The notes under the pieces are model-generated. The model was not told the DNA's origin. It did no database searches and saw nothing but the letters and a program-made list of their open reading frames with translations. Position numbers and translations under genes: made by a program. A stretch of 64,000 nucleotides of DNA from Opitutaceae bacterium. GTDB lineage: Bacteria; Verrucomicrobiota; Verrucomicrobiia; Opitutales; Opitutaceae. The stretch spans positions 1 through 64,000 of the forward strand of contig JANQSC010000051.1 of assembly GCA_028284235.1 (NCBI GenBank), in the 5' to 3' direction. Shown one piece after another: positions 15,754 through 24,643 of this stretch. How positions within the stretch are numbered: position 1 is the first letter of the stretch; each line of letters opens with the position of its first letter.

Positions 15754-16290
15754 CTAGAAGTGGTTCTTCCACATCATCGATTCCATGGGGAGGGGGGATC
15801 GCTGGTTGTACTTCGCGGACGATTTTTTGTTGTAGAGAGTTTCCACGTCGCCGCAGACATCGAAGTAGATGAGCTGGCCGATGGGCATCCCTGCGTAGAC
15901 TCGCACAGGCTGGGACACGGAGATTTCCAAGGTCCAGTGGTTGCAAAAGCCGACATCGCCTTTGCCGGCCGTAGCGTGAATGTCGATACCGAGGCGTCCC
16001 ACGCTGGACTTGCCTTCCAAGAAGGGAACGTGCCGGTGGGACTCGGTATATTCGAGCGTGGACCCGAGATAGGTGGTTCCGGGCTCGAGAACGTAGCCTT
16101 CGGGGCCAATTTCGAAATGCTCGATCTGGTTGTGGACTTTGGCGTCGAGCACTTTCGCCGTGTAGGTGGCGAGGTGCTTGCTGAGGTGAACGTCGTAGCT
16201 ATTGGTCCCGAGGGCGTCGCGCGAGAAGGGCTCGATGACGATTTCCCGCTTTTCGATGGACTGGAGGATTGTCTTGTCGGAGAGGATCAT
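15754..16290 (-). CDS. dcd: dCTP deaminase
   Basis: Dcd converts dCTP to dUTP for dTMP synthesis. The 178-residue, cytoplasmic protein matches the trimeric dUTPase-fold family: 'DALGTNSYDVHLSKHLATY' near residues 25-43, then the hallmark 'EGKSSVGRLGIDIHATAGKG' with the catalytic glutamate region that follows, and 'GMPIGQLIYFDV'. The C-terminal 'KYNQRSPLP' corresponds to the nucleotide-closing tail. It starts 11 bases after the aminotransferase stop, so the two may be co-transcribed. The 124 bases downstream hold an imperfect hairpin (TGGCATGGC, loop TCT, GCCAAGCCA) but no T run. Confidence 0.92.
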   Translation of the reverse strand: MILSDKTILQSIEKREIVIEPFSRDALGTNSYDVHLSKHLATYTAKVLDAKVHNQIEHFEIGPEGYVLEPGTTYLGSTLEYTESHRHVPFLEGKSSVGRLGIDIHATAGKGDVGFCNHWTLEISVSQPVRVYAGMPIGQLIYFDVCGDVETLYNKKSSAKYNQRSPLPMESMMWKNHF

Positions 16291-16301
16291 ACGGGCGGGG
16301 G

Positions 16302-17501
16302 TTAGCCGAGGATCTCTTTGAGGACGCTGACGAGGCGGGGGAGATTCTCGCTTGTGATCCCCGCCACGTTGATGCGGCCGCTATCGACGATATAGATGCT
16401 GTGGTTCTCTCTTAGGGTGATGGCCTGTTCTTTGGTGAGGCCGGTGAAGGAGAACATGCCTTTCTGGTCGATGAGGAAGCTGAAGTCCTGGGTCACTCCG
16501 GCCGCTGCAAGCGCGTCCACGAACTCGCGCCGGAGGGTGGCGATGCGTTTGCGCATGGCGGCGACTTCTTCGATCCAGCGCTCGCGGAGGGCGGGGTCGC
16601 CGAGAATGGTTTCCACTAGGGCTCCACCGTGGGCGGGGGGGTTCGAATAGTTGGTGCGAATGGCGATCTTCACTTGGCTGACGACGCGACCTGCCTCTTC
16701 TTCGTCGCCGACGAGGATGTGCAGGGCGCCCACGCGTTCGCGGTAGAGTCCCAAGTTCTTGGAGAACGACTGGCAGACCAGGAGCGGGAGGCCTGCTCGG
16801 GCCATGGCTCGGGGAGCGTAGGCATCCGAGTCGAGGTCGATTCCGAAACCTTGGTAGGCGAAGTCGAGAAGCGGAATCCAGCCTTTGTCTGAAGCGATGC
16901 GGGCGACTTCGTCCCATTGTTCCGGCGAGAGGTCTGCTCCGGTAGGATTGTGGCAGCAGGCGTGCAGAATTACGATGTCGCCTGCCGGGACTGCCTGGAT
17001 GGATTCGATGAATGCCGGGTAGTCGAGGCGGAGCCGAGCGGAGTCGAAATAGTTGTAAACGCTGATTTCGAGGCCGGCTGCGGCGAATATCCCCCTGTGG
17101 TTGGCCCATGTGGGGTTGCTGAGCCACACTTTCTTTGTATCCAGATTTCCGCTAACGAAATCGGCGGCGACGCGGAGGGCTCCGGTTCCGCCTGGTGTTT
17201 GGGCGGAGACGATGCGGCTATTGAGCTCGCCGGCCAAGTCGTCGCCGAAGCAGCACGCCTGGGTTAGGGCGGCGTAGTTCGGGCTTCCGGTAATGGGGAG
17301 GTAGCTTTTGGTAGCGTTGGTTTCGGCGAGACGCTTTTCCGCCTCTCGGACCGTATCGAGGATGGGCGTTGCGCCGCTGTCGTCGACAAACACCCCGACG
17401 CTGAGATTGATCTTCTCGGGGTTGGGATCGGCTTTGAAGGCCTCGGTGATGCTAAGAATGGGATCAGCGGGCGCTTGAGTTACGGTGTCGAAGTGGGACA
17501 T
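16302..17501 (-). CDS. Aspartate/aromatic aminotransferase (class I)
   Basis: A 399-residue PLP enzyme of the AspC/TyrB subgroup. Diagnostic features are 'INLSVGVFVDDSGATPIL' near the N-terminus, 'HACCHNPTGADLSPEQW' (about 175-191, with the conserved NPTG) and the Schiff-base lysine near residue 247 in 'CQSFSKNLGLYRERVG'; the substrate-carboxylate arginine lies near the C-terminus. It transfers amino groups between aspartate or aromatic amino acids and 2-oxoglutarate in the cytoplasm. AspC and TyrB cannot be told apart safely from this sequence. It probably forms an operon with dcd downstream and is divergent from the LuxR/TPR gene. Confidence 0.92.
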   Translation of the reverse strand: MSHFDTVTQAPADPILSITEAFKADPNPEKINLSVGVFVDDSGATPILDTVREAEKRLAETNATKSYLPITGSPNYAALTQACCFGDDLAGELNSRIVSAQTPGGTGALRVAADFVSGNLDTKKVWLSNPTWANHRGIFAAAGLEISVYNYFDSARLRLDYPAFIESIQAVPAGDIVILHACCHNPTGADLSPEQWDEVARIASDKGWIPLLDFAYQGFGIDLDSDAYAPRAMARAGLPLLVCQSFSKNLGLYRERVGALHILVGDEEEAGRVVSQVKIAIRTNYSNPPAHGGALVETILGDPALRERWIEEVAAMRKRIATLRREFVDALAAAGVTQDFSFLIDQKGMFSFTGLTKEQAITLRENHSIYIVDSGRINVAGITSENLPRLVSVLKEILG

Positions 17502-17643
17502 GGTGCGTTTGCGGCTTTGCGCGGTTGATTGTGTAAGCGACGGATCAACGTAGAATGGGGAATCGGCCTGTCAATGGCGGGGTTGGCAACTTTCGTTCTT
17601 TGTTTGCGCGAGGGATGAAAAGCGCATGGGGTGAGGGGGTCGG

Positions 17644-19650
17644 ATGATGGATTTTGACAGTCTTTCGCTAGATTCCCGGGAAGCGATGAGGACGGCCGCG
17701 CTTTTGGGCGAGCAGTTTTCGTTGCCCCTCCTGGTAGAGATCGGTGTTGAGGCGGCCGCTCTGGATCCGCTTTTCGATGAAGGGGTTTTGATAGAGGCGG
17801 GCGCGACGGAGGCTCGTTTCGCTGACTGGAGCGTAGCGGATCGCGAGATTCAGTCTATGCCGTGGTCGCGCAAACGCCGTCTCTCGTCGCGGATCGCGGA
17901 TGTTCTCGAGAAGCGTGATGGCGACTCGGGCCTCATTGCTCGGCATTGTCTGAACGCCCAGGAATTCGCCCGCGCCCGCTCGTTTTTCACTCGGGCGGCG
18001 GAACGAGCGATTTTGGAGAACGACTATCGTGAAGCGCTTTCGCATTTGCGGCAGGCATTCGAACTCTGGCCCGTGGCGGAAGAGGTCGAGCTGAGAAAGC
18101 GAGTCTTGCGTGAAATGGGGCGCTGCGCTCGGAACGTGAACGACTTGGCCAACTGCCGCATCGCCTGGGAGGAACTCCTGGAGATGGCGTCGAAAGACGG
18201 CGACTTGCGAACCTGCCTGGAAGCGAATCGTCGTTTGGCGGAACTGGCGTCCGAGAAACCGGACCGCTTGGAGATGCGTCAAAGGCTCCAGGAGGCGGCC
18301 CGTCTTTCCTCGAGTCTGGGCGAGCCTCAGGAGGAGGCGAAGAACTGGTACGCTTATGCGGGATTCTTGTTGGACACGCTTCGTTTGGCGGACGCAACGA
18401 ACGCGTCGGGTCGAGCATTGGAGGCTGCCGAGCGGTCGGGCGACCGGGCCTTGCAAGTGGAAATTCTCGCGTTGAACGCGCTTTCCTACGCGATGCGCGG
18501 AAACGCGGACGAAGCTTATAGTCGTATTGAAAAATCGGTGACACTTGCTATCGACAGCGAACTGCCAGAGCAAATCGCAATCGCCTACCGTCGCATGGCG
18601 AATATAAACGAGTACTCAGGCAAGTATCGCGAGTACCGAGACTTGGAACTGGAAAGTCTGGACCGCTGTCGCGCGGGCGGTTGGGATGGATTGGAGCAGT
18701 CTTGCCTGAGCTGCGTGTCGTTCGCGTTCTTTCGACTGGGTCAATGGAAGCAAAGCGCGGACGCGGTTCGGGAAGCGGTGGAGATGAAGAAAATCGATGG
18801 GGAGCTGCTTGCGGTCGCGGTTACGGTCAAGGGTTGTCTGGCCGCGTTTCGGGGGCAACGTAAGCAGGCGAATGTAGCGTTGGACGAGGCCCGGCGGCTG
18901 ATTCAGCGACATGGGGGCGTGGTGGTGGAGTTCTATATCTACTGGGCGATTGGGGTCCTTGCGGAGTTTGACGGCGATTCGGAGCGAGCCCGGGAGGCGT
19001 ATCGAAATCTGATCGCGTTGTGGCGCGAGACGGACGACCGCAAAGACGCGGTGCCTGGGATGGTAGCGGCGGCGCTTTTCTATTCGGACTCCAATGATGG
19101 CCCCGCATTGGCGGAGTGTATCGACATTTTAAGCGCGATCGCTTCGGACAACTCGACCTTGGAGTCGAATGCGGCTCGAGCGGCGGCGATGGCGGAAGAT
19201 TGCTGGCGAAGGGGAAAAGTCAACGAGGCGATTGAGTTGGAACAGCAAGCCGTGGAGAGTTACTGGAAACAGGGTCTGCCGGTCGAGCGGGCCTTGTTGT
19301 TGCGGCGTTTGGGGACGATGTTCGCGTCGAAGAACGACCAAACCGAGGCCGATCGGGCCTGGACGGAATCGATGAAGATCGCTCGCGAGTTGGGGATGCG
19401 TCCGTTGGTGGACGCTTTAGGGAGGGATCAATCTGCGAGTGGGTCGAACGCGCCGGTTTCGGGGCTGACCCCTCGTCAGCGCGACGTGCTGCGGCTAATC
19501 GCGACTGGATTGACGAACAAAGAGGCCGCCGCCGAGCTCTCCTTGAGCCCGAGAACAGTCGAAATGCATGTGGCGAGCATTCTGGAGAGGCTGAATTGTC
19601 GGGCTCGAACGGACGCTATAAAGAAAGCGACCGAACTGGGGCTCTTATAG
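17644..19650 (+). CDS. LuxR-type regulator with TPR repeats, no ATPase domain
   Basis: A 668-residue transcription regulator. The C-terminal 60 residues are a LuxR/GerE helix-turn-helix ('LTPRQRDVLRLIATGLTNKE', then 'SLSPRTVEMHVASILERL'). The middle (about 110-580) consists of tetratricopeptide-like helices. The N-terminal 110 residues resemble the winged-helix region that follows the ATPase in large LAL/MalT regulators and in kinase-linked signalling ATPases ('REAMRTAALLGEQFSLPLLV', 'LIARHCLNAQEFARARSFF'). No Walker A or B motif exists, and the upstream 142 bases are too short to encode one. A GAGGGGG Shine-Dalgarno-like stretch lies before the tandem ATGs at 17644/17647. Signal and targets unknown. 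Confidence 0.85.
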   Translation: MMDFDSLSLDSREAMRTAALLGEQFSLPLLVEIGVEAAALDPLFDEGVLIEAGATEARFADWSVADREIQSMPWSRKRRLSSRIADVLEKRDGDSGLIARHCLNAQEFARARSFFTRAAERAILENDYREALSHLRQAFELWPVAEEVELRKRVLREMGRCARNVNDLANCRIAWEELLEMASKDGDLRTCLEANRRLAELASEKPDRLEMRQRLQEAARLSSSLGEPQEEAKNWYAYAGFLLDTLRLADATNASGRALEAAERSGDRALQVEILALNALSYAMRGNADEAYSRIEKSVTLAIDSELPEQIAIAYRRMANINEYSGKYREYRDLELESLDRCRAGGWDGLEQSCLSCVSFAFFRLGQWKQSADAVREAVEMKKIDGELLAVAVTVKGCLAAFRGQRKQANVALDEARRLIQRHGGVVVEFYIYWAIGVLAEFDGDSERAREAYRNLIALWRETDDRKDAVPGMVAAALFYSDSNDGPALAECIDILSAIASDNSTLESNAARAAAMAEDCWRRGKVNEAIELEQQAVESYWKQGLPVERALLLRRLGTMFASKNDQTEADRAWTESMKIARELGMRPLVDALGRDQSASGSNAPVSGLTPRQRDVLRLIATGLTNKEAAAELSLSPRTVEMHVASILERLNCRARTDAIKKATELGLL

Positions 19651-19815
19651 CGGCGGCGTCCCTTGATTTCACGTCCGTTACGGTATAGCGGGCAGCGCGG
19701 TACCGTAGTTCGCCGACTTTCCTGGATTGTCTTTGTGGGCTAGGGTGGTCTGCGAAGCGGGGTCGCGACGACCTGCGCTCGATTGAACTGATTCGAAAAG
19801 CGAGGATTTATTATT

Positions 19816-20904
19816 ATGTGTATTGCGTGCGAGACTAAGTTGAGTGTGGAGGAGATGGATGCCTTTGGAGAACGATTCGTGTCTATTTTGAACGAGTCGT
19901 CTCTAGGTTTGATGATATCGATCGGGTATCGAGTCGGCCTTTTCGAAGCGATGAAAGGCATGGCTCCCTCGACCAGCGCTGAAATCGCCGCTGCGGCCAA
20001 TCTCGACGAGCGTTATACTCGGGAATGGCTGGGAGCGATGGCGACGGGCGCAATTGTCGACGTGGACGACGAAGGGCTGCGTTTTCACCTTCCCGAGGCT
20101 CGGGCGGCGATGCTGACGGAGAGCGGCGAGGGCGAGTGCTTGGCGCATTTGGCCCAGTACATTTCTTTGATGGGAAGCGTGGAAGACAAGATTTTAGACT
20201 GTTTTCATCGGGGTGGCGGGGTGCCTTATTCGGAGTATCCGCGATTCCACGAAGTAATGGCCGCGGACAGTCGCCAATCGGTAGTCGGGGCGATTCTCGA
20301 GCACATTCTGCCGCTCGATCCTCGCTTGACATTGAGTTTGGACAACGGGATCCGCGTTTTGGATGTAGGGTGCGGACGTGGATACGCCCTGCGTTTGCTA
20401 GCGGCGGAATTTCCGAAAAGCTCGTTTGTGGGCTACGATTTGAGCGATGAGGCAATCGAATTCGCCCGGGCTGAGGCGAGGGAAGCCGGTTTGGAGAACG
20501 TGGTGTTTGAGAAGCGCGACTTGACGTCGTTCGACAAGGACGCGCCCGAGGGGGCGTTCAATCTCGTCACGGCGTTCGACGCGATTCACGATCAAGCCCG
20601 ACCGGACCGGGTTTTGCGGGGAATCCGCAGAGCGTTGAAAGACGACGGGTTGCTTCTGATGCAGGACATCGGCGCGTCGAGCAACGTGGCGGAGAATCGC
20701 GACCACCCGATTGGGCCGTTGCTCTACACAATCTCTTGTTTGCACTGCATGACGGTTTCGCTTGCCCAAGGTGGCATGGGAGTCGGGGCCATGTGGGGGG
20801 AGCAAATGACGTTGCGATTCCTCGAGGAGGCGGGATTCGGGAACACCAAGCGGTATTCGCTCGATCACGACATTCAGAACTATTATTATTTGGCTCGGGT
20901 GTGA
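19816..20904 (+). CDS. SAM-dependent methyltransferase, winged-helix type (Rv2258c-like)
   Basis: A 362-residue protein with an N-terminal winged-helix dimerisation region ('GYRVGLFEAMKGMAPSTSAE', about 37-56, and 'LDERYTREWLGAMA') and a C-terminal Rossmann methyltransferase domain with motif I 'VLDVGCGRGYALRLLAAEFP' (about 182-201), 'VGYDLSDEAIEFARAEA' and 'FDAIHDQARPDRVL'. This layout matches the Rv2258c-like family of unknown substrate and, more distantly, O-methyltransferases. The gene follows the LuxR/TPR regulator by 165 bases, a gap containing a 7-bp inverted repeat TACGGTA/TACCGTA. Regulation by the upstream regulator is possible but not shown. Confidence 0.83.
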   Translation: MCIACETKLSVEEMDAFGERFVSILNESSLGLMISIGYRVGLFEAMKGMAPSTSAEIAAAANLDERYTREWLGAMATGAIVDVDDEGLRFHLPEARAAMLTESGEGECLAHLAQYISLMGSVEDKILDCFHRGGGVPYSEYPRFHEVMAADSRQSVVGAILEHILPLDPRLTLSLDNGIRVLDVGCGRGYALRLLAAEFPKSSFVGYDLSDEAIEFARAEAREAGLENVVFEKRDLTSFDKDAPEGAFNLVTAFDAIHDQARPDRVLRGIRRALKDDGLLLMQDIGASSNVAENRDHPIGPLLYTISCLHCMTVSLAQGGMGVGAMWGEQMTLRFLEEAGFGNTKRYSLDHDIQNYYYLARV

Positions 20905-20914
20905 GGGCGTTTGA

Positions 20915-21157
20915 CTACCAAAGTCGCTTGCGGGCGAAGGCCATCCCGGAGTGCGACTTCAAGTAGGCTTCGAAATGGCGCGCTCGATCCTCGGAGGCAA
21001 AGGCCAGGTAGGTTACGAGATTCCAGGGCTTGTATTTCGCGGTGTAGATGGATTGTCCCGCGTTGTGGGTTTTGAGTCGGCTTTTCAGATCTTCCGTGAA
21101 ACCGGTATAGGTTTTGTCGGGGTTCGTGGCGGAGCGAAGCAGGTACACGTAGTACAT
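20915..21157 (-). CDS. Small GIY-YIG domain protein
   Basis: An 80-residue protein consisting of one GIY-YIG nuclease-fold domain: the first strand 'YYVYLLRSA' is the GIY element, 'TYTGFTEDLKSRLKTHN' is the YIG element with the conserved Arg and His, and 'AFASEDRARHFEAYLKS' includes the catalytic Glu position. Family members (COG2827) are common, often close to tRNA genes; their substrate is not established and some may be DNA-repair or mobile nucleases. ATG at 21157 gives the usual length. Upstream lie 177 bases rich in short palindromic GC stretches and then tRNA-Ser, transcribed in the same direction. Confidence 0.85.
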   Translation of the reverse strand: MYYVYLLRSATNPDKTYTGFTEDLKSRLKTHNAGQSIYTAKYKPWNLVTYLAFASEDRARHFEAYLKSHSGMAFARKRLW

Positions 21158-21334
21158 TTTGGTTGAGTTGGATGGGTGTGGTTGGATTGCCCGTGAGCAG
21201 ATTTGTTGGATTGCCCGTGCTTCGTTCTTCGAACTACGCAGGGCACGCTTCGCCCTTTGTGGGTTTGGAGTCGCGGCGCGAGTGAAGTGTTCCTTAAGTG
21301 GGCGTGAGCCGCGCGTAGCCCGGAGGGCGAAGCG

Positions 21335-21424
21335 TGGCGGAGAGAGCGGGATTCGAACCCGCGGTACAGTTTCCTGCACACACGCTTTCCAAGCGTGCTC
21401 TTTAAACCACTCAGACATCTCTCC
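21335..21424 (-). tRNA. tRNA-Ser (anticodon GGA)
   Basis: On the minus strand the 90-base sequence starts GGAGAGATGTCTGAGTGG and ends with the matching acceptor arm TCTCTCC, discriminator G and an encoded CCA. The anticodon stem GCACGC/GCGTGT encloses the loop TTGGAAA, giving anticodon GGA (serine, UCC/UCU codons). A long variable arm and the T-loop sequence GGTTCGAATCC are present, as expected of a class II tRNA. Confidence 0.96.
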
Positions 21425-21625
21425 GTGGCTCAAATTTTGAGCGAGAGACGATTGGGGAAAAACACAGCCTCGCGCAACTGTATTCTCAATCTTTTTGGCC
21501 GAGGCAGAGCGGTTTCGAATGTCCGCTTCGTCCCCTTGCGGTTTTCTCGAAGAGAATCTCTAAAATCCCGCTTGCATGTTGTATGCCCCCGATTACGGTC
21601 TGGTCGTTCGTAGCGTTCCCGGAAA

Positions 21626-22135
21626 ATGGTCTCTTCTAATCAAGACATTGGTTACAACAGCAAAGTCGAAGGCGGCGTCATTGTCTCCAAGGCGGATGCC
21701 GTTATCAACTGGATCCGCACGCACTCCCTTTGGCCGATGCCGATGGGCTTGGCGTGCTGCGCGATCGAGCTCATGGCGTCGGGGGCGTCGCGGTTCGATA
21801 TTTCCCGTTTCGGAGCGGAGGTCATGCGCTTCTCGCCAAGGCAGTCTGACGTGATGATCGTGGCGGGAACGGTGACCTACAAGATGGCGCCGGCGCTGCG
21901 CCGCATCTACGACCAAATGGCGGACCCCAAATGGGTGATCGCCATGGGGGCGTGCGCTTCCTCGGGAGGGATGTACCGCTCGTACGCAACCTTGCAGGGC
22001 GTTGACCGCATAGTCCCGGTGGACGTCTACGTGAGCGGTTGTCCGCCGCGGCCCGAAGCGCTGCTCGACGCGCTCATGAAGCTTCAGGAAAAAGTGGGCG
22101 ATGAAACGTCTTATAAAAATCTTTTCAAGGGCTGA
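21626..22135 (+). CDS. nuoB: NADH-quinone oxidoreductase subunit B
   Basis: NuoB carries the terminal [4Fe-4S] cluster N2 of complex I and lies next to the quinone site. The 169-residue protein has all four cluster ligands: Cys44 and Cys45 in '[10 protein letters not shown]', Cys110 in '[12 protein letters not shown]' and Cys139 in '[13 protein letters not shown]'. It is the first gene of the nuo cluster here. In most bacteria nuoA directly precedes it, but the 201 bases between tRNA-Ser and nuoB do not encode a three-helix NuoA, so that subunit must be elsewhere. nuoC begins 15 bases after the stop. Confidence 0.96.
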   Translation: MVSSNQDIGYNSKVEGGVIVSKADAVINWIRTHSLWPMPMGLACCAIELMASGASRFDISRFGAEVMRFSPRQSDVMIVAGTVTYKMAPALRRIYDQMADPKWVIAMGACASSGGMYRSYATLQGVDRIVPVDVYVSGCPPRPEALLDALMKLQEKVGDETSYKNLFKG

Positions 22136-22150
22136 GCCCTTCCCGCTTCG

Positions 22151-22768
22151 ATGATTGCTCAAGATCTCAAATCCGCCCTCCAGGAATCGTGTCCCGACTT
22201 GGAAGACCGGACTTCCTTGGACTGGCCGGCCTTCAATTGCCCGATGGACCGCCTCGTCGGAGTGGTTCAAGCGCTCCGCGACAACCACGGCTTCGACGCC
22301 CTCATGGACGCCACGGCCATCGACAACGGCGTGGACGCGTCGCCGCGTTTCACGGTCGTGTACCACCTTTTTTCACTGCAGTCGCATTCTTATATTCGCA
22401 TTGCCGCGGATTGTTCGGACGACGAAAGCCCGGTCGCTCCCACGCTAACCGGTCTGTTCAAGAGCGCTAATTGGATGGAACGCGAGACCTTCGACCTGTT
22501 CGGTATTCACTACGAAGGGCATCCCGACTTGCGCCGCATTCTCATGTGGGACGACTACCCGCACCATCCGCTCCGCAAGGATTTCCCCTTGGCTGGTTTC
22601 GAGAACGAACTTTCCGATCCGGAGATCGCGGCCAACACCGGAGTCAAAGTCATACCGGCCCCGATGGCCGGGGGGCCGTTCGTGGCTCAGCACTCCGACT
22701 TCGAGAGCAAGCGGGAGCCGGTTGCCAAAGACGAAAGCTGGAACGAGCAGAACGAGAAACCCGACTAG
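22151..22768 (+). CDS. nuoC: NADH-quinone oxidoreductase subunit C
   Basis: The 205-residue product is the 30-kDa peripheral-arm subunit of complex I, separate from NuoD as in most bacteria outside the enterics. The family signature is 'WMERETFDLFGIHYEGHPDL' (about 108-127), followed by 'RRILMWDDYPHHPLRKDFPL'. An extra C-terminal tail of about 40 polar residues follows the core. It has no cofactors and helps shape the interface with NuoD and NuoB. It is in an operon with nuoB upstream and nuoD 41 bases downstream. Confidence 0.95.
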   Translation: MIAQDLKSALQESCPDLEDRTSLDWPAFNCPMDRLVGVVQALRDNHGFDALMDATAIDNGVDASPRFTVVYHLFSLQSHSYIRIAADCSDDESPVAPTLTGLFKSANWMERETFDLFGIHYEGHPDLRRILMWDDYPHHPLRKDFPLAGFENELSDPEIAANTGVKVIPAPMAGGPFVAQHSDFESKREPVAKDESWNEQNEKPD

Positions 22769-22809
22769 CTGCTTCCCCCCTCCGATCCTCCCTTTTACCC
22801 ATTCCCTCC

Positions 22810-24051
22810 ATGTCCACCGAAACGACCGAATACACCGCTCCCGACTCAGGGGGCAAGGCAGCCGCCGCGGAACAGGAATTCGAGACGGAGCATCTCGAAG
22901 TCAGCATGGGGCCGTCGCACCCGTCGACGCACGGCGTGCTGAGGCTCAATCTCGAGCTCGACGGCGAGATCGTTAAAAAATGCGATCCAGTTCTTGGATA
23001 CCTCCATCGCGGCGACGAGAAGATCGCCGAGAACATGACGTACAACCAGTTCGTCCCCTACACGGACCGGCTGGACTACCTGGCTCCGTTGGCCAACAAC
23101 GCGGCCTACGCCATCGCGGTCGAGAAGCTGGCCAACCTGGAAGTGCCCGAGCGCTGCCAGGCGATCCGAGTCGTCACCAGCGAGCTGGCTCGAATTTCCG
23201 CCCATTTGCTGGGCCTCGGAGCGTATACTATGGACGTGGGCGCCCTGACGGTATTCATGATCACCTTTACCGAGCGCGAGAAGCTCTACACGCTTTTCGA
23301 GGAACTCACCGGCGCCCGCTTCACGACGAGCTATTCGCGTATCGGAGGAGTGACCCGCGACATGCCGGACGGCTGGACGGATCGCGTCTTGAAGTTCTGC
23401 GACGAGTTCCTGCCGCTGCTCGACGACGTCGAATCGCTTCTCACCCGCAATCGCATCTGGTTCGACCGCACGGCCGACATTGGGGTTATTTCCAAGGAAG
23501 ACGCCATCTCATACGGGTTGACGGGCCCGAACTTGCGCGGCTCGGGGGTCGACTTGGACCTGCGTCGCGACGCTCCATACAGTGGATACGAGCAGTACGA
23601 TTTCGAGGTGCCGCTGGGCGAGAATGGAGACTGCTACGATCGGTATGCGGTTCGCATGGAGGAGATGCGGCAAAGCGTGCGCATCGTCCGCCAGGCCATC
23701 GCGAAAATGCCGGGCGGCCCGTTCTACGCGGAAGACGCCAAGCGGATTTTCTCGCCGCCCAAAGACAAGATTCTGACCTCCATGGAGGAGTTGATCCAGA
23801 ATTTCATGATCACGACGGAAGGGCCGGACATGCCGGCGGGCGAAGTTTATTTCGAGGCGGAAAACCCGAAGGGGGCGCTTGGATTCTACATTGTATCCAA
23901 AGGCGGCGGCGTCCCCTACCGGATGAAGATCCGCGGCCCGTCGTTCAACAACTTGTCCATCCTCGAGAAAGTTTGCATCGGCGGGATGATCTCCGACATT
24001 TCCGCCATTCTCGGCAGTTTGGATTTCGTGATGGGGGAGTGCGACCGGTAA
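22810..24051 (+). CDS. nuoD: NADH-quinone oxidoreductase subunit D
   Basis: NuoD, the 49-kDa subunit, forms the quinone pocket with NuoB. The 413-residue protein shows 'MGPSHPSTHGVLRLNLELDG' (about 34-53, including the quinone-site His in HPSTHG), 'LGYLHRGDEKIAENMTYNQF' and the C-terminal 'ISAILGSLDFVMGECDR'; the canonical last residues of the family are conserved. ATG at 22810 is used because in-frame sequence further upstream is a shadow of nuoC. A 104-base AT-rich gap, the largest inside the cluster, separates it from nuoE and contains one of the TGGATACAG motifs (24086-24094). Confidence 0.96.
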   Translation: MSTETTEYTAPDSGGKAAAAEQEFETEHLEVSMGPSHPSTHGVLRLNLELDGEIVKKCDPVLGYLHRGDEKIAENMTYNQFVPYTDRLDYLAPLANNAAYAIAVEKLANLEVPERCQAIRVVTSELARISAHLLGLGAYTMDVGALTVFMITFTEREKLYTLFEELTGARFTTSYSRIGGVTRDMPDGWTDRVLKFCDEFLPLLDDVESLLTRNRIWFDRTADIGVISKEDAISYGLTGPNLRGSGVDLDLRRDAPYSGYEQYDFEVPLGENGDCYDRYAVRMEEMRQSVRIVRQAIAKMPGGPFYAEDAKRIFSPPKDKILTSMEELIQNFMITTEGPDMPAGEVYFEAENPKGALGFYIVSKGGGVPYRMKIRGPSFNNLSILEKVCIGGMISDISAILGSLDFVMGECDR

Positions 24052-24155
24052 TTGCAAAAGTAAGAATAAAGAATGAGGAACTTTCTGGATACAGATTTTG
24101 CAAATACAGTTACTTCACTTCTTAAATTTTAAGTCTTACTTCTTAATTTAGACTG

Positions 24156-24638
24156 ATGAATCTTAAGCCAGAAACGCTTGCGGAGATTGAAGAGGCGATT
24201 CCGAAGTACCCGGAAAAGCAAAGCGCGGTAATGCCTTTGCTTCACGCCATTCAAAAGGATCAAGGATTGCTTACGAACGAGGCGGCCGAATGGGTCGCGG
24301 ACAAGCTGGGCATCGAGCCCATTCATGTTCTTTCCGTTGTCACCTTCTACCCGTTTTTTCGTCAGCACCGGATCGGCAAGCGCCACATCCGCGTGTGCCG
24401 GACGCTCTCCTGCGCGATGGCGGGTGGGGCGAAGGTGTGCGACACGATGTTGTCGGAGTTCGACGCGAAGCTCAACGAGGTTTCGCCCGACGGGGAAGTC
24501 ACCGTTGAGTTTGCCGAGTGCCTGGCGAGCTGCGGGACGGCGCCGGTGATGCTGGTGGACGACGAGCTCTACGAGAACTTGGACGAGTCCAAGGCGCAGG
24601 AGATTTGCGAGAAAATCAAAGTGGAGGCCCAGGCGTAG
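24156..24638 (+). CDS. nuoE: NADH-quinone oxidoreductase subunit E
   Basis: NuoE, a 160-residue thioredoxin-fold subunit, binds the [2Fe-2S] cluster N1a in the NADH-dehydrogenase module. The four cysteines sit in the C-x4-C pair 'CRTLSC' and the pair in 'FAECLASCGTAPVM'; 'VVTFYPFFRQHRIGKRHIRV' is the usual VATFYxxF region. It precedes nuoF, whose ATG at 24644 begins five bases after the nuoE stop, suggesting coupled translation. Alone in sequence it could also be a hydrogenase/formate dehydrogenase gamma subunit, but the gene order settles it. Confidence 0.95.
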   Translation: MNLKPETLAEIEEAIPKYPEKQSAVMPLLHAIQKDQGLLTNEAAEWVADKLGIEPIHVLSVVTFYPFFRQHRIGKRHIRVCRTLSCAMAGGAKVCDTMLSEFDAKLNEVSPDGEVTVEFAECLASCGTAPVMLVDDELYENLDESKAQEICEKIKVEAQA

Positions 24639-24643
24639 TTGAA

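Noticed and set aside
16394..16408. CTCTCTTAGGG, equal to the right flank of element A
   Set aside because: It lies inside the well-conserved aminotransferase gene and fits its codons; no second end exists.
21425..21625. A hidden nuoA upstream of nuoB
   Set aside because: All plus-strand frames here lack the three hydrophobic helices and the acidic motif of NuoA.
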